From positions 1-43,931 of the forward strand of contig JAFRLO010000030.1 of NCBI GenBank assembly GCA_017431165.1: 43,931 bases of DNA. Direction: 5' to 3'. The stretch is from Eggerthellaceae bacterium (GTDB taxonomy: Bacteria; Actinomycetota; Coriobacteriia; Coriobacteriales; Eggerthellaceae). A program made the translations under genes and the position numbers. Below the pieces are notes generated by a model. The model was given only the letters and a program-made list of their open reading frames with translations. It did no database searches and was not told the origin of the DNA. Shown one piece after another: positions 37,097 through 43,931 of the stretch (the stretch's first letter is position 1; every line of letters begins with the position of its first letter).

Positions 37097-37441
37097 ATGG
37101 CTACGCATGTTTCTGGCGATTTGCACATCGCCAACGATGTCCTCGCTGATATTGCAGGCAACGCCGCTATGGAATGCTACGGCGTGGTGGGCATGGCAGC
37201 GCCGAACGTCGCCGACTCGGTTCAGAAGATCCTCCCATCTTCGCGTTTGCGCCGCGGTGTCGTCATCACGACGACCGAGAAGGGCGTCCATATCGATATG
37301 TACGTCATCATTGGCTACGGCACATCTCTAAGCGTCGTTTCCAAAAACCTAACCGATGCTGTCACCTTTGCGTTGCGTGAGTACACGCGCGTCGAGATCG
37401 ATGGCATCGATATCCATGTCCAGGGTGTTAAGGTACGCTAA
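37097..37441 (+). CDS. Asp23/Gls24 family envelope stress protein
   Basis: The 114-residue protein from ATG 37097 (GAAAGG 6 bases upstream; a second ATG at 37091 is in frame but has poorer spacing) has the Asp23/Gls24 (DUF322) pattern: LHIANDVLADIAGNAAMECYGVVGMA, GVVITTTEKGVHIDMYVIIGYGTS, and VQGVKV at the end. These small proteins lie next to fatty-acid kinase genes in most Gram-positive bacteria and are linked to the envelope and to lipid homeostasis. A factor-independent terminator follows, so fakA may be partly uncoupled. Confidence 0.92.
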   Translation: MATHVSGDLHIANDVLADIAGNAAMECYGVVGMAAPNVADSVQKILPSSRLRRGVVITTTEKGVHIDMYVIIGYGTSLSVVSKNLTDAVTFALREYTRVEIDGIDIHVQGVKVR

Positions 37442-37480
37442 GGAAGAAACGGCAGTTATGCCGAAAATAATAGTTGTAAA

Positions 37481-37499
37481 GCACGTAAACGTGCCTTTT
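37481..37499 (+). terminator. Hairpin between asp23 and fakA
   Basis: GCACGT (37481-37486) and ACGTGC (37489-37494) form a 6-base-pair stem with a 2-base gap, followed by CTTTT. In vivo the loop will be wider. It may attenuate transcription into fakA. Confidence 0.5.
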
Positions 37500-37529
37500 G
37501 TAGTGTTCTAGCAGCGAAAGAGCTTTTTC

Positions 37530-39161
37530 ATGGCTGACTCATATAACAAATACAGCGTCATCAACGCGGTCGCGGCGGCAAGCAAGTTGCTTTCCGAGCG
37601 CAAGGAAGAGATTAATCGCCTCAACGTTTTCCCTGTGCCAGACGGCGATACGGGAACGAACATGTCCTTGACGCTCGAGAGCGTAGTCGAGCATCTGGCG
37701 AAGCTTCCCATAGGAGCAACTTCAAAAGATGCCCGCAAGGCCATCACCTCAGGCGCGCTCATGGGCGCTCGCGGCAATTCCGGCGTCATCACATCCCAGA
37801 TCCTTCGTGGCCTGTGCGAGGGAAGCGAGGGCTTCGATAGCTTTGATCTCGATTGCTTCGATTCCGCCATGTCGCGTGCCGAGGAAGTAGCGTTCCAAGC
37901 GGTTCGCAAGCCTGTCGAAGGAACGATCCTTACGGTGCTCCACGATGCAGCTGCAGCGTGCCATTACGCGAAGAAGAAGCGCATGTCTTTAGATGAAGCG
38001 CTAGAGCACGTCGCGAACGAGGCTTTCGCCTCGGTGCAGCGCACACCCGATCTTCTGCCGGTTCTCAAGGAGAACAACGTTGTCGATGCTGGCGGCTTCG
38101 GCCTCGCCATCCTACTTTCAGGCATCGTCGCGAGCCTGACCGGTCAGGAGGGTCTTGCTGCTGACGAGCTGAGCTTCGCGCGTACGCAGGCACCCAAGGT
38201 CGAGATCGAGCAGATCAACGACTGGGCAGGTTCGAAGTACCGTTACTGCAATGAGTTCCTTGTCGATTCGGATACGCTCGACAAGGATGAGGCACTCGAT
38301 TTCTTATCCACCATGGGTGATTGCGAGCTCTGCGTCGGTTCTAATCCTAAATTCAAGGTTCATGTCCATTCCAATACGCCCGACAAGGTCCTCGCGTATT
38401 TCTTGGAGCGTGGCCAGATCAGCGAAGTGTTCATCCATAATATGCAGCTGCAGAGTGAGGAGCGCACCGATAAGCTTGCTGCCGAGCAGCAAGGCGCACA
38501 TAAGGCCATCGGCTTCGTTGCTGTCGCGGCAGGCGAGGGCAATGCGAACATCCTAAAGAGCTTAGGCGTGGATGTGGTCGTTTCCGGTGGTCAGACGATG
38601 AATCCGTCAACGAAGGATCTTCTTGATGCCGCCATGAGCGTTAACGCTGATGCGGTCATCATCCTTCCGAACAATTCCAACATCATCATGGCTGCGCAAA
38701 GCGCGGCAGAGCTTGCCACTATGCCGTGCGCCGTCGTTCCCACGAAGAGCCTTCCGGCTGCTTTCACGGCTATGTTCAATGCGAGCCAAGACGTCGATCT
38801 CGATACGAATGTCGCGACAATGACGGAATCCTTGGAGTTCATCAAGACGGCCGAGGTTACCACGGCCATCAAGGACTCCCATGACGCACACGACAACCCG
38901 ATTGCCGAAGGCGACGTCATCGGCATTTCCGATGGCGCAATCGAAGCGGTAGGTTCGAGCCTAGAGGAAGTCGTCATGGAATTGCTCGACGTGATGGATG
39001 CGGACGATGCCGACACCATGACCCTGCTAGCTGGTGAAGACTTGAGCGAGGACGACCTCGAAGAACTCGTTGAGATCATAGAAGAGGCCTACGAGAATCT
39101 CGATATCGATGCTCATCGTGGTGACCAACCCCTGTATCCTGTGCTGTTCGGTCTCGAATAG
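37530..39161 (+). CDS. fakA: Fatty-acid kinase catalytic subunit FakA (DAK2 domain protein)
   Basis: FakA phosphorylates fatty acids bound to FakB so that they can be used by PlsX/PlsY-type acyl phosphate pathways. The 543-residue protein starts with a DhaL-like kinase domain (about 1-200, VPDGDTGTNMSLTLESV, ALMGARGNSGVITSQILRG, GFGLAILLSGI), and continues with the middle and C-terminal domains typical of the DAK2/YloV family (FLSTMGDCELCVGSNPKFKV-type block, SGGQTMNPSTKDLLDA, LPNNSNIIMAA). Adjacent asp23 and the plsY in this window support a lipid role. The acidic C-terminal stretch (DVMDADDADTMTLLAGED) is ordinary for the family. Confidence 0.93.
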   Translation: MADSYNKYSVINAVAAASKLLSERKEEINRLNVFPVPDGDTGTNMSLTLESVVEHLAKLPIGATSKDARKAITSGALMGARGNSGVITSQILRGLCEGSEGFDSFDLDCFDSAMSRAEEVAFQAVRKPVEGTILTVLHDAAAACHYAKKKRMSLDEALEHVANEAFASVQRTPDLLPVLKENNVVDAGGFGLAILLSGIVASLTGQEGLAADELSFARTQAPKVEIEQINDWAGSKYRYCNEFLVDSDTLDKDEALDFLSTMGDCELCVGSNPKFKVHVHSNTPDKVLAYFLERGQISEVFIHNMQLQSEERTDKLAAEQQGAHKAIGFVAVAAGEGNANILKSLGVDVVVSGGQTMNPSTKDLLDAAMSVNADAVIILPNNSNIIMAAQSAAELATMPCAVVPTKSLPAAFTAMFNASQDVDLDTNVATMTESLEFIKTAEVTTAIKDSHDAHDNPIAEGDVIGISDGAIEAVGSSLEEVVMELLDVMDADDADTMTLLAGEDLSEDDLEELVEIIEEAYENLDIDAHRGDQPLYPVLFGLE

Positions 39162-39188
39162 CCGTTCTTTAGCGTAAAACGGAGCTGT

Positions 39189-41399
39189 ATGGCAGAGGCA
39201 CCGTGCGATAGGTTGAGTTCAACGCTCATGCTCGACGAGCCTGTGAGCAGCGTGCGCCAAGTCAGCGCACAGCGCGCTACCGCGCTTGCATCCCTTGGTA
39301 TTAAAACGGTCCGTGACCTTGTCTTCCATTTTCCGAGAAGGTACGTGGATCTCTCTTCGGTTGAGACCATCGCATCGGCTTCGATAGGTCAGGCATGCAC
39401 GGTTGCTGGCGTCATCCATCGCGTGCAGCTCAAGACCCCCAAACCCCGCTTCCAACTCGTCGAGATCCATATCGTCGATGAAACATCCATCCTTATCGTT
39501 ACCGCATTCCGGCAACCATGGCTTGCGCGATCCCTGCATGAGGGCATGCGTGTTGCCATTGCGGGCACCGTCGAGTTCTCGTACGGATATAAGCGTATGA
39601 CGAATCCCGTCATACAGGTGCTTGATGAGAGTGATGGCGCATCGGGGATGATCATCTCCGTCCATCCTGCATGCGAGAAGGTGTCTGCGACGCTTTTGCG
39701 CAGGCTTATCAAGAATGCTCTCGAAGATGTGAGTGGTCTCATAGATCCAATGCCTGTTGACCTGCGTTTGCGATTCCGTCTGATGAGTCGCCAGAATGCA
39801 CTTCGGGCAATCCATTTCCCGACCAGTATGGATGAAGCACGCGCAGCACGTCGCCGTCTTGCTTTCGAGCAACTTCTGATCCTTGAGCTCATGCTCATGC
39901 AGGAAAGCATGCAGCGCAGTCTCAAGGGTACGGCTTGCGCGCACGTGATCGACGGTCCGCACCTGCAGGCGTTTTCCGAGGCGCTCCCATTCGAGTTGAC
40001 CTTAGACCAGCAGGAGGCGCTCGCATCCATCCTATTCCATATGGGCTCGCCGCGTGCGGCGAACCATTTGGTCTTAGGTGATGTCGGCACTGGCAAGACG
40101 GTGCTTGCAGGATTCGCGATAGCGGCGGCAGCAGATACGGGAACGCAGGCTCTGTTCATGGCTCCGACGGAATTGCTCGCTCGTCAGCACGCCCAAAGCA
40201 TGGGGCCGCTTTTCGATGAGGCTGGCATCATGTGGGAGGTGTTGTGTGGCTCAACGAGCCAAAACGAGCGAGATGCCATCCTCGCGAAGCTCGCGGCGGG
40301 TACAATCGACGTGCTGATCGGCACACATGCCCTGCTCGAGGATTCCGTCGTCGCCCGCGCATGCACCTTGGTCATCATCGATGAACAGCAGCGTTTCGGC
40401 GTGGATCAACGCGAATGCCTCCTTTCGAAAGGGGAGGCCCCCGATGCGCTCTATCTGACAGCGACGCCCATCCCGCGTACCCTCGCGCTGGCTCTCTATG
40501 GCGATCTTACGCTTTCGTATCTAAAGATGCGGCCCCATAACCAAGCAAACCGGTCTACGAAGGTGTTGCGTCGCGCTGATCAAGGGATAGCGTTTGATGC
40601 GGCGCGCGAGGCTCTTTCCCGTGGAGAGCAGGTGTACGTAGTATGCCCGCTGATCGGGCAAACATCTTCGGAAAACGCTTCCCCCAAGGGCCGCTCGAGC
40701 AAAAAAGATGTTGAGGAGGCATCGTCGTTCGAAGAGGATGCATACGAGTTCTCAGACATTAGCATCGAAACGGATAACGACTATGGTGAAGCGGATCTTA
40801 TCGCTGCCGAAAAGGAAGCAGCTCATCTTCAGGCAGGCGTTTTCATCGATTACAAGGTTGGGCTTCTGCATGGACGCATGAGCGCTGAGAAGAAACAGCA
40901 GGTGATGGATGCGTTCCGCTCAGGCGAAGTCCAGATCCTCGTTTCAACGACGGTCATCGAAGTCGGCATGGATGTCGAGGCCGCAACGGTCATGATCGTC
41001 CAGGATGCCGATCGTTTCGGCTTAAGCCAGCTCCATCAACTCAGAGGCCGTGTTGGCCGCGGCAGTCTTCCTGGCCAGATGTTCTTGATATCGGCTTCCC
41101 AGGCTCCCTCCGCGCTTGAGCGCTTGAGCGCTATGGAGCGTACAGAGGACGGTTTCGAGTTGGCAGGATACGATTTGTCCCTGAGAAGGGAAGGCGATAT
41201 CCTCGGCAACCGCCAACATGGTGCCACCATGCTCAGCCTGGTGAAGGTCACACGCGATGGCGCGATGATCGAGGCCGCTCATGATGCTGCAGCTGCGATG
41301 CTCGAAGACGATCCTCTCCTTACGTTGCCGGAACATGCTCCGCTCGCTCGAGAGCTTCGCCTCATGTTCAAAGACGCTCACGTTCGCCAAGGAGGGTAA
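39189..41399 (+). CDS. recG: ATP-dependent DNA helicase RecG
   Basis: RecG remodels stalled forks and Holliday junctions. The 736-residue protein has the wedge domain with HFPRRYVDLS (about residues 43-52), helicase domain 1 with GDVGTGKTVLA (about 297-307) and the motif II as DEQQ (398-401; the usual sequence is DEQH), TATPIPRTLALALYGD, and domain 2 with STTVIEVGMDVE and QLRGRVGRG plus the TRG-like C-terminal motif. An insertion of about 57 residues, rich in Ser, Glu and Asp, lies at about 496-552, between the VYVVCPLI strand and LLHGRMS. GGAG precedes the ATG. rsmD follows after 2 bases. Confidence 0.95.
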   Translation: MAEAPCDRLSSTLMLDEPVSSVRQVSAQRATALASLGIKTVRDLVFHFPRRYVDLSSVETIASASIGQACTVAGVIHRVQLKTPKPRFQLVEIHIVDETSILIVTAFRQPWLARSLHEGMRVAIAGTVEFSYGYKRMTNPVIQVLDESDGASGMIISVHPACEKVSATLLRRLIKNALEDVSGLIDPMPVDLRLRFRLMSRQNALRAIHFPTSMDEARAARRRLAFEQLLILELMLMQESMQRSLKGTACAHVIDGPHLQAFSEALPFELTLDQQEALASILFHMGSPRAANHLVLGDVGTGKTVLAGFAIAAAADTGTQALFMAPTELLARQHAQSMGPLFDEAGIMWEVLCGSTSQNERDAILAKLAAGTIDVLIGTHALLEDSVVARACTLVIIDEQQRFGVDQRECLLSKGEAPDALYLTATPIPRTLALALYGDLTLSYLKMRPHNQANRSTKVLRRADQGIAFDAAREALSRGEQVYVVCPLIGQTSSENASPKGRSSKKDVEEASSFEEDAYEFSDISIETDNDYGEADLIAAEKEAAHLQAGVFIDYKVGLLHGRMSAEKKQQVMDAFRSGEVQILVSTTVIEVGMDVEAATVMIVQDADRFGLSQLHQLRGRVGRGSLPGQMFLISASQAPSALERLSAMERTEDGFELAGYDLSLRREGDILGNRQHGATMLSLVKVTRDGAMIEAAHDAAAAMLEDDPLLTLPEHAPLARELRLMFKDAHVRQGG

Positions 41400-41401
41400 G
41401 G

Positions 41402-42013
41402 GTGCGCATCATCGCTGGACAATGGCGAGGAAGGACGCTTGTCGCGCCTCAAGGCGATACAACGCGTCCGACTACCGATCGCGTTCGGGAATCGTTGATG
41501 AGCTCGCTTGCGAGCGCTCGAGGCGGCTTCGAGGATGCGATAGTCCTTGATGCATTCGCCGGCTCCGGAGCCCTTGGTCTCGAGGCCCTATCCCGCGGCG
41601 CCTCCTTCGTGCAATTCTTCGAGCGAGATGGAAAGGCGTCAAAGGCGCTTTCCCGCAACCTCGAGGCACTCGATGTCGGCGCGGACCATGCTTCTCTTGC
41701 GAAACGGGATGTTCTTTCCTTTCCGCCCACATCTCCGCGTGCGCCCTTCGATCTTGTCATGCTCGATCCTCCGTATGCGCTCGAGCCGCAGAAGATCGCG
41801 GATTTCCTGTCACAGCTCGATGCTGCCGGTGCACTCGCATCCGACGTCGTCGTTTCCTATGAACACGCACGTTCAATTGATATAATGCCTTACGTTCAGG
41901 CGTGCTTTCCGCGTTTGAAGCACTATAAGCACAAGGAAGCAGGCAAAGTTGCCTTCGATATATTCGGAAAGGATGACGATGATGAAGCGAGCTCTCACTC
42001 CGGGGACATTTGA
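41402..42013 (+). CDS. rsmD: 16S rRNA (guanine966-N2)-methyltransferase RsmD
   Basis: Methylates G966 of 16S rRNA on the 30S subunit. The 203-residue protein has MRIIAGQWRGRTLVAPQG and TRPTTDRVRESLMSSLA at the N-terminus (RNA side), LDAFAGSGALGLEALSRGAS (SAM loop, about 46-65), the catalytic DPPYAL motif near 121 and a C-terminal basic strand. GTG start 2 bases after recG, with GGAGGG upstream. Its C-terminus overlaps the coaD start by about 35 bases, a common arrangement. Confidence 0.95.
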   Translation: MRIIAGQWRGRTLVAPQGDTTRPTTDRVRESLMSSLASARGGFEDAIVLDAFAGSGALGLEALSRGASFVQFFERDGKASKALSRNLEALDVGADHASLAKRDVLSFPPTSPRAPFDLVMLDPPYALEPQKIADFLSQLDAAGALASDVVVSYEHARSIDIMPYVQACFPRLKHYKHKEAGKVAFDIFGKDDDDEASSHSGDI

Positions 42014-42458
42014 CCCGATTACCAACGGTCATATCGACGTCATTACCCGTGCAGCACAGCTGTTCGACGAGGTCATCGTCGCCGTTGCCCGTTCCGAGGG
42101 AAAGCATCCGCTGTTCTCGCTTGAGGAGCGTGTCGAGCTCGCCCGCGAGGCGACGAAGCATCTTCCCAACGTCCGTGTCGAGCCATTTACGGGACTGCTC
42201 GTCGATTTCGCGCAGCAGATGGAGGCATCGGTTCTCGTCAAGGGCCTGCGCGCTATCACCGATTTCGAATACGAATTCCAGATGACTGCGCTCAATTACC
42301 AGCTTGATTCCGAACTCGAGACGATTTTCATCATGTCGCCTCCCGAGTACATGTATCTCTCTTCATCAATTGTCCGCGAGTTGGCAAGCTTTAACGCCGA
42401 TTGCAGCGCTTTCGTTCCCGAATGCGTTCGCGTAGCGCTTCAGGAGAAGCTAAGTTAA
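41979..42458 (+). CDS. coaD: Pantetheine-phosphate adenylyltransferase
   Basis: Adenylates phosphopantetheine in coenzyme A synthesis. The ATG at 41979 is preferred for spacing after GGAAAGG at 41966-41972; the ATGs at 41973 and 41982 are alternatives. The product has 159 residues, the family length. It has LTPGTFDPITNGHIDVI (nucleotidyltransferase HxGH type, residues 5-21), VLVKGLRAITDFEYE, and MSPPEYMYLSSSIVRELAS near the C-terminus (the SSxxR active site). It overlaps rsmD. The following 223 bases contain no gene but a promoter for the next one. Confidence 0.96.
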   Translation: MMKRALTPGTFDPITNGHIDVITRAAQLFDEVIVAVARSEGKHPLFSLEERVELAREATKHLPNVRVEPFTGLLVDFAQQMEASVLVKGLRAITDFEYEFQMTALNYQLDSELETIFIMSPPEYMYLSSSIVRELASFNADCSAFVPECVRVALQEKLS

Positions 42459-42608
42459 AAGGCGAAAGATCAGCTGGTCAGCAAGGCGTTCTCTTAGCAT
42501 TCGCTTTATATTATTCGCGTTAAATGTGTCTTTTTGCGCGATATGCAGGCGTTTTTTGTGTTGAATGGGCAATAAGTGGCAAATTTCGCTGTTCTTCGGT
42601 CGATTACG

Positions 42609-42617
42609 TGATACTAT
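42609..42617 (+). promoter_or_regulatory. Extended -10 promoter of the SepIVA-like gene
   Basis: TGA directly before TACTAT (42609-42617), about 65 bases before the start, in an AT-rich 223-base gap after coaD. The -35 (CTGTTC) is weak. The rest of the gap holds no recognisable RNA gene; a weak stem followed by six T near 42550-42556 may end the coaD transcript. Confidence 0.5.
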
Positions 42618-42681
42618 TTTGTGGATTATGTAGGCGGTACGTTTCAGTACGCTTTTAATAGTGCGCAATGGGAGGAACACA

Positions 42682-43152
42682 ATGGACGAAACTGGAGTAT
42701 TAGGACTGCTTGAGGAGCTTTCCATTCTGCTCGAGGAGGCCAAGCCGGCCTTCAATAAGAAGAACTTGCGTCAGGTCGACGTTGATGCTGCTTTCGAGAT
42801 CATCGACGAGATTCGCGACATCTTCCCGGTCGAGTTCTCCCAGGCCCGTCAAATCGTGCGTGAGCGTCAAAGCCTGCTTGACGATGCCGAGGCTGAAGCG
42901 AACCGCATGATCGAGGATGCCCGCAGCCAGGCAATGACGATTGCGAGCGAACAGGAGATCGTCCGCATTTCCCAGCAACAAGCCGATGCGCTTATCGCCG
43001 ATGCCCGCGAGCTCGAGCGTCAGACGCGTGCCGGTGCAGAGGATTATGCCGACGAGGTGTTCGGTCATGTCGAGCAATCCCTCGACACGCTGCTTTCCAA
43101 CGTGCGCCGTTGCCGCGATCGCCTGAATGCGAACCTGCGCTCAACGCGATAA
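42682..43152 (+). CDS. Short SepIVA-like coiled-coil protein (candidate septation factor)
   Basis: The 156-residue protein is nearly all helix, with no membrane segment. An N-terminal segment (LLEELSILLEEA, about residues 8-19) and a segment IIDEIRDIFPVEFSQARQIV (about 40-59) followed by ERQSLLDDAEAEANRMI are close to the N-terminal part of mycobacterial SepIVA as I recall it. The C-terminal part (EQEIVRISQQQADALIADAR, then AEDYADEVFGHVEQSLDTLL) matches its C-terminal part; about 80 residues of the central coiled coil are missing. GGGAGG precedes the ATG. The next gene is DUF177, as for sepIVA in Mycobacterium tuberculosis. SepIVA is a DivIVA-like protein needed for septation. Synteny plus pattern support it; a simple coiled-coil protein of other function is possible. 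Confidence 0.6.
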   Translation: MDETGVLGLLEELSILLEEAKPAFNKKNLRQVDVDAAFEIIDEIRDIFPVEFSQARQIVRERQSLLDDAEAEANRMIEDARSQAMTIASEQEIVRISQQQADALIADARELERQTRAGAEDYADEVFGHVEQSLDTLLSNVRRCRDRLNANLRSTR

Positions 43153-43153
43153 T

Positions 43154-43708
43154 ATGGCTTCGCAAGCACGAATTCAGATTCCCAATGAGCTCTTCGCGCC
43201 AGCGGAGAGCTTGCATTTTGAGGGAGAGCTCGATCTTATCGAGTTGCAAGCGGGCCCGGATACGTATGCCTTCTCTTCGCCTGTAACGTGGTCAGCCGAA
43301 ATAAGCAACGTCGGCGATGCGCTGCTGGTCACTGGCTTTGCGCAGGGGAGCGCGCGCACATCATGCTCCCGTTGCTTAGTCGATACCGATTACGAGCTTT
43401 TTGGCGAGCTAGAAGGCTATTTCATCATCGAGAAGGATTCCGGCGCGCCGAACGATATGGAAGCTGATGAGTTCGAATATCTTAGCGATGACTCGATCAT
43501 CGACATGGAGCCAATCGTCATCGCGGCTTTGCTTATGGATGTCCCGATGCAGCCTCTATGCAGTGATGACTGTAAAGGTTTGTGCCCGATATGCGGTTGC
43601 AATTTGAATACAGAGACGTGCTCGTGTGCGAATCCTGATGCCAACAAGTCGGTAGCGGCCGATAATCCCTTTTCCGTCTTAAGTGGTTTTCGATTTGATG
43701 AGGATTAA
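43154..43708 (+). CDS. yceD: DUF177 (YceD) family protein
   Basis: The 184-residue protein has the DUF177 pattern: ASCRCL-type block here as SCSRCLVDTDYELFGELEGYF (about residues 71-91), an acidic middle with DSIIDMEPIVIAALLMDVPM, and the C-terminal LCSDDCKGLCPICGCNLNTE (cysteine-rich, possibly metal-binding). The family lies directly before rpmF and is needed for 23S rRNA accumulation in several bacteria. It starts one base after the SepIVA-like gene. The ATG has a poor ribosome-binding site, so translation is probably coupled. A promoter for rpmF lies in the following 143 bases. Confidence 0.92.
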   Translation: MASQARIQIPNELFAPAESLHFEGELDLIELQAGPDTYAFSSPVTWSAEISNVGDALLVTGFAQGSARTSCSRCLVDTDYELFGELEGYFIIEKDSGAPNDMEADEFEYLSDDSIIDMEPIVIAALLMDVPMQPLCSDDCKGLCPICGCNLNTETCSCANPDANKSVAADNPFSVLSGFRFDED

Positions 43709-43742
43709 TTCGGCGTACGGTTGCTCAAGTCGATTTAAAAGC

Positions 43743-43771
43743 TTGCGGTGAGCCCGAATCTTTGATAAACT
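43743..43771 (+). promoter_or_regulatory. Promoter of rpmF
   Basis: TTGCGG (43743-43748) and TAAACT (43766-43771) are separated by 17 bases, and TGA precedes the second box (extended -10). It lies 80 bases before the rpmF start. Confidence 0.6.
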
Positions 43772-43851
43772 ACCGTTTCGCGTCTTAACGAAGCAACGAT
43801 ATGAGTCCGAGCAGATGAACGAACGTGCTCGGTTAAAGAAGGAGAATAGTC

Positions 43852-43931
43852 ATGGCAGTTCCTAAACAACGCAAGGGTCGTATGTCTACTCGTGCCCGTC
43901 GTAGCGCAAACGATCGCATCGCTGCGCCGTC
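43852..43931 (+). CDS. rpmF: 50S ribosomal protein L32 (partial, runs off the right edge)
   Basis: The first 26 codons read MAVPKQRKGRMSTRARRSAN and then DRIAAP, which match the conserved N-terminus of L32, a small protein of the large subunit. AAGGAGAA lies 8 bases before the ATG. The C-terminus, including any zinc-binding Cys residues, is outside the window. It follows the DUF177 gene, the standard pair in bacteria, where plsX often comes next. Confidence 0.95.
   Translation, partial: MAVPKQRKGRMSTRARRSANDRIAAP

Noticed and set aside
42459..42681. tRNA or small RNA gene in the longest gap
   Set aside because: No cloverleaf or stable stem is visible; the gap is AT-rich and holds a promoter and a weak terminator-like site.

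Overview
The window is a gene-dense stretch of bacterial chromosome, made almost entirely of housekeeping genes. It looks like a member of the Actinomycetota, and class Coriobacteriia is my best guess. The evidence is moderate GC judged by eye, an OmpR-type GlnR-like regulator directly after glnA, and two gene blocks laid out as in actinobacteria. The first is rplU-rpmA-obg-proB-proA-nadD-yqeK-rsfS next to tig-clpP-clpX-valS. The second is a coiled-coil SepIVA-like gene followed by the DUF177 gene and rpmF. There is a single clpP and no nadE or folC in the block, unlike mycobacteria. The taxonomic call is inference; no rRNA is present. I found no tRNA, rRNA, CRISPR array, insertion sequence, integrase or phage gene, and no gene-free stretch longer than about 230 bases.

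Layout. At 1-2427 a leftward three-gene operon carries a partial small membrane protein, a DUF4422 protein and a glycosyltransferase-like protein, probably for surface glycan synthesis. A divergent control region (2428-2632) separates it from glnA and a GlnR-like regulator with a degenerate receiver domain, followed by polA. From 7371 to 13774 runs rplU-rpmA, a terminator, then the translationally coupled obg-proB-proA-nadD-yqeK-rsfS set (ribosome assembly, proline and NAD synthesis). From 13888 to 20168 lies the protein-quality block tig-clpP-clpX plus valS. From 20179 to 25286 come a zinc-ribbon membrane protein, thrS, a thioredoxin, and the release-factor pair prfA-prmC. From 25437 to 32328 lie serC, the acetolactate synthase genes ilvB (broken by an amber codon) and ilvN, a DUF512/radical-SAM-like protein, der and plsY. 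One leftward gene, an alkyltransferase-like protein lacking the acceptor cysteine, sits at 32349-32843. From 32966 to 36576 are rpe, a cysteine desulfurase, a NIF3-family protein and a coiled-coil zinc-ribbon protein. Leftward rpmB is divergent from asp23-fakA-recG-rsmD-coaD, followed by the SepIVA-like gene, the DUF177 gene and the start of rpmF at the right edge.

Most genes are rightward, with 4-base ATGA overlaps or gaps under 30 bases, so several long transcripts are likely. Promoters that can be read have a TATAAT-like box (often TACAAT or TATACT), sometimes with an extended TGn, and weak -35 boxes.

The most unusual points are: (i) an in-frame TAG exactly at the predicted catalytic glutamate codon of ilvB in an otherwise intact gene; (ii) a short SepIVA-like septation protein candidate; (iii) an MGMT-fold protein with PVHR instead of PCHR; (iv) a glutamine synthetase paired with a GlnR-like regulator with a pseudo-receiver; and (v) structured leaders before clpP and thrS. 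I did not find a clearly new multi-gene system.
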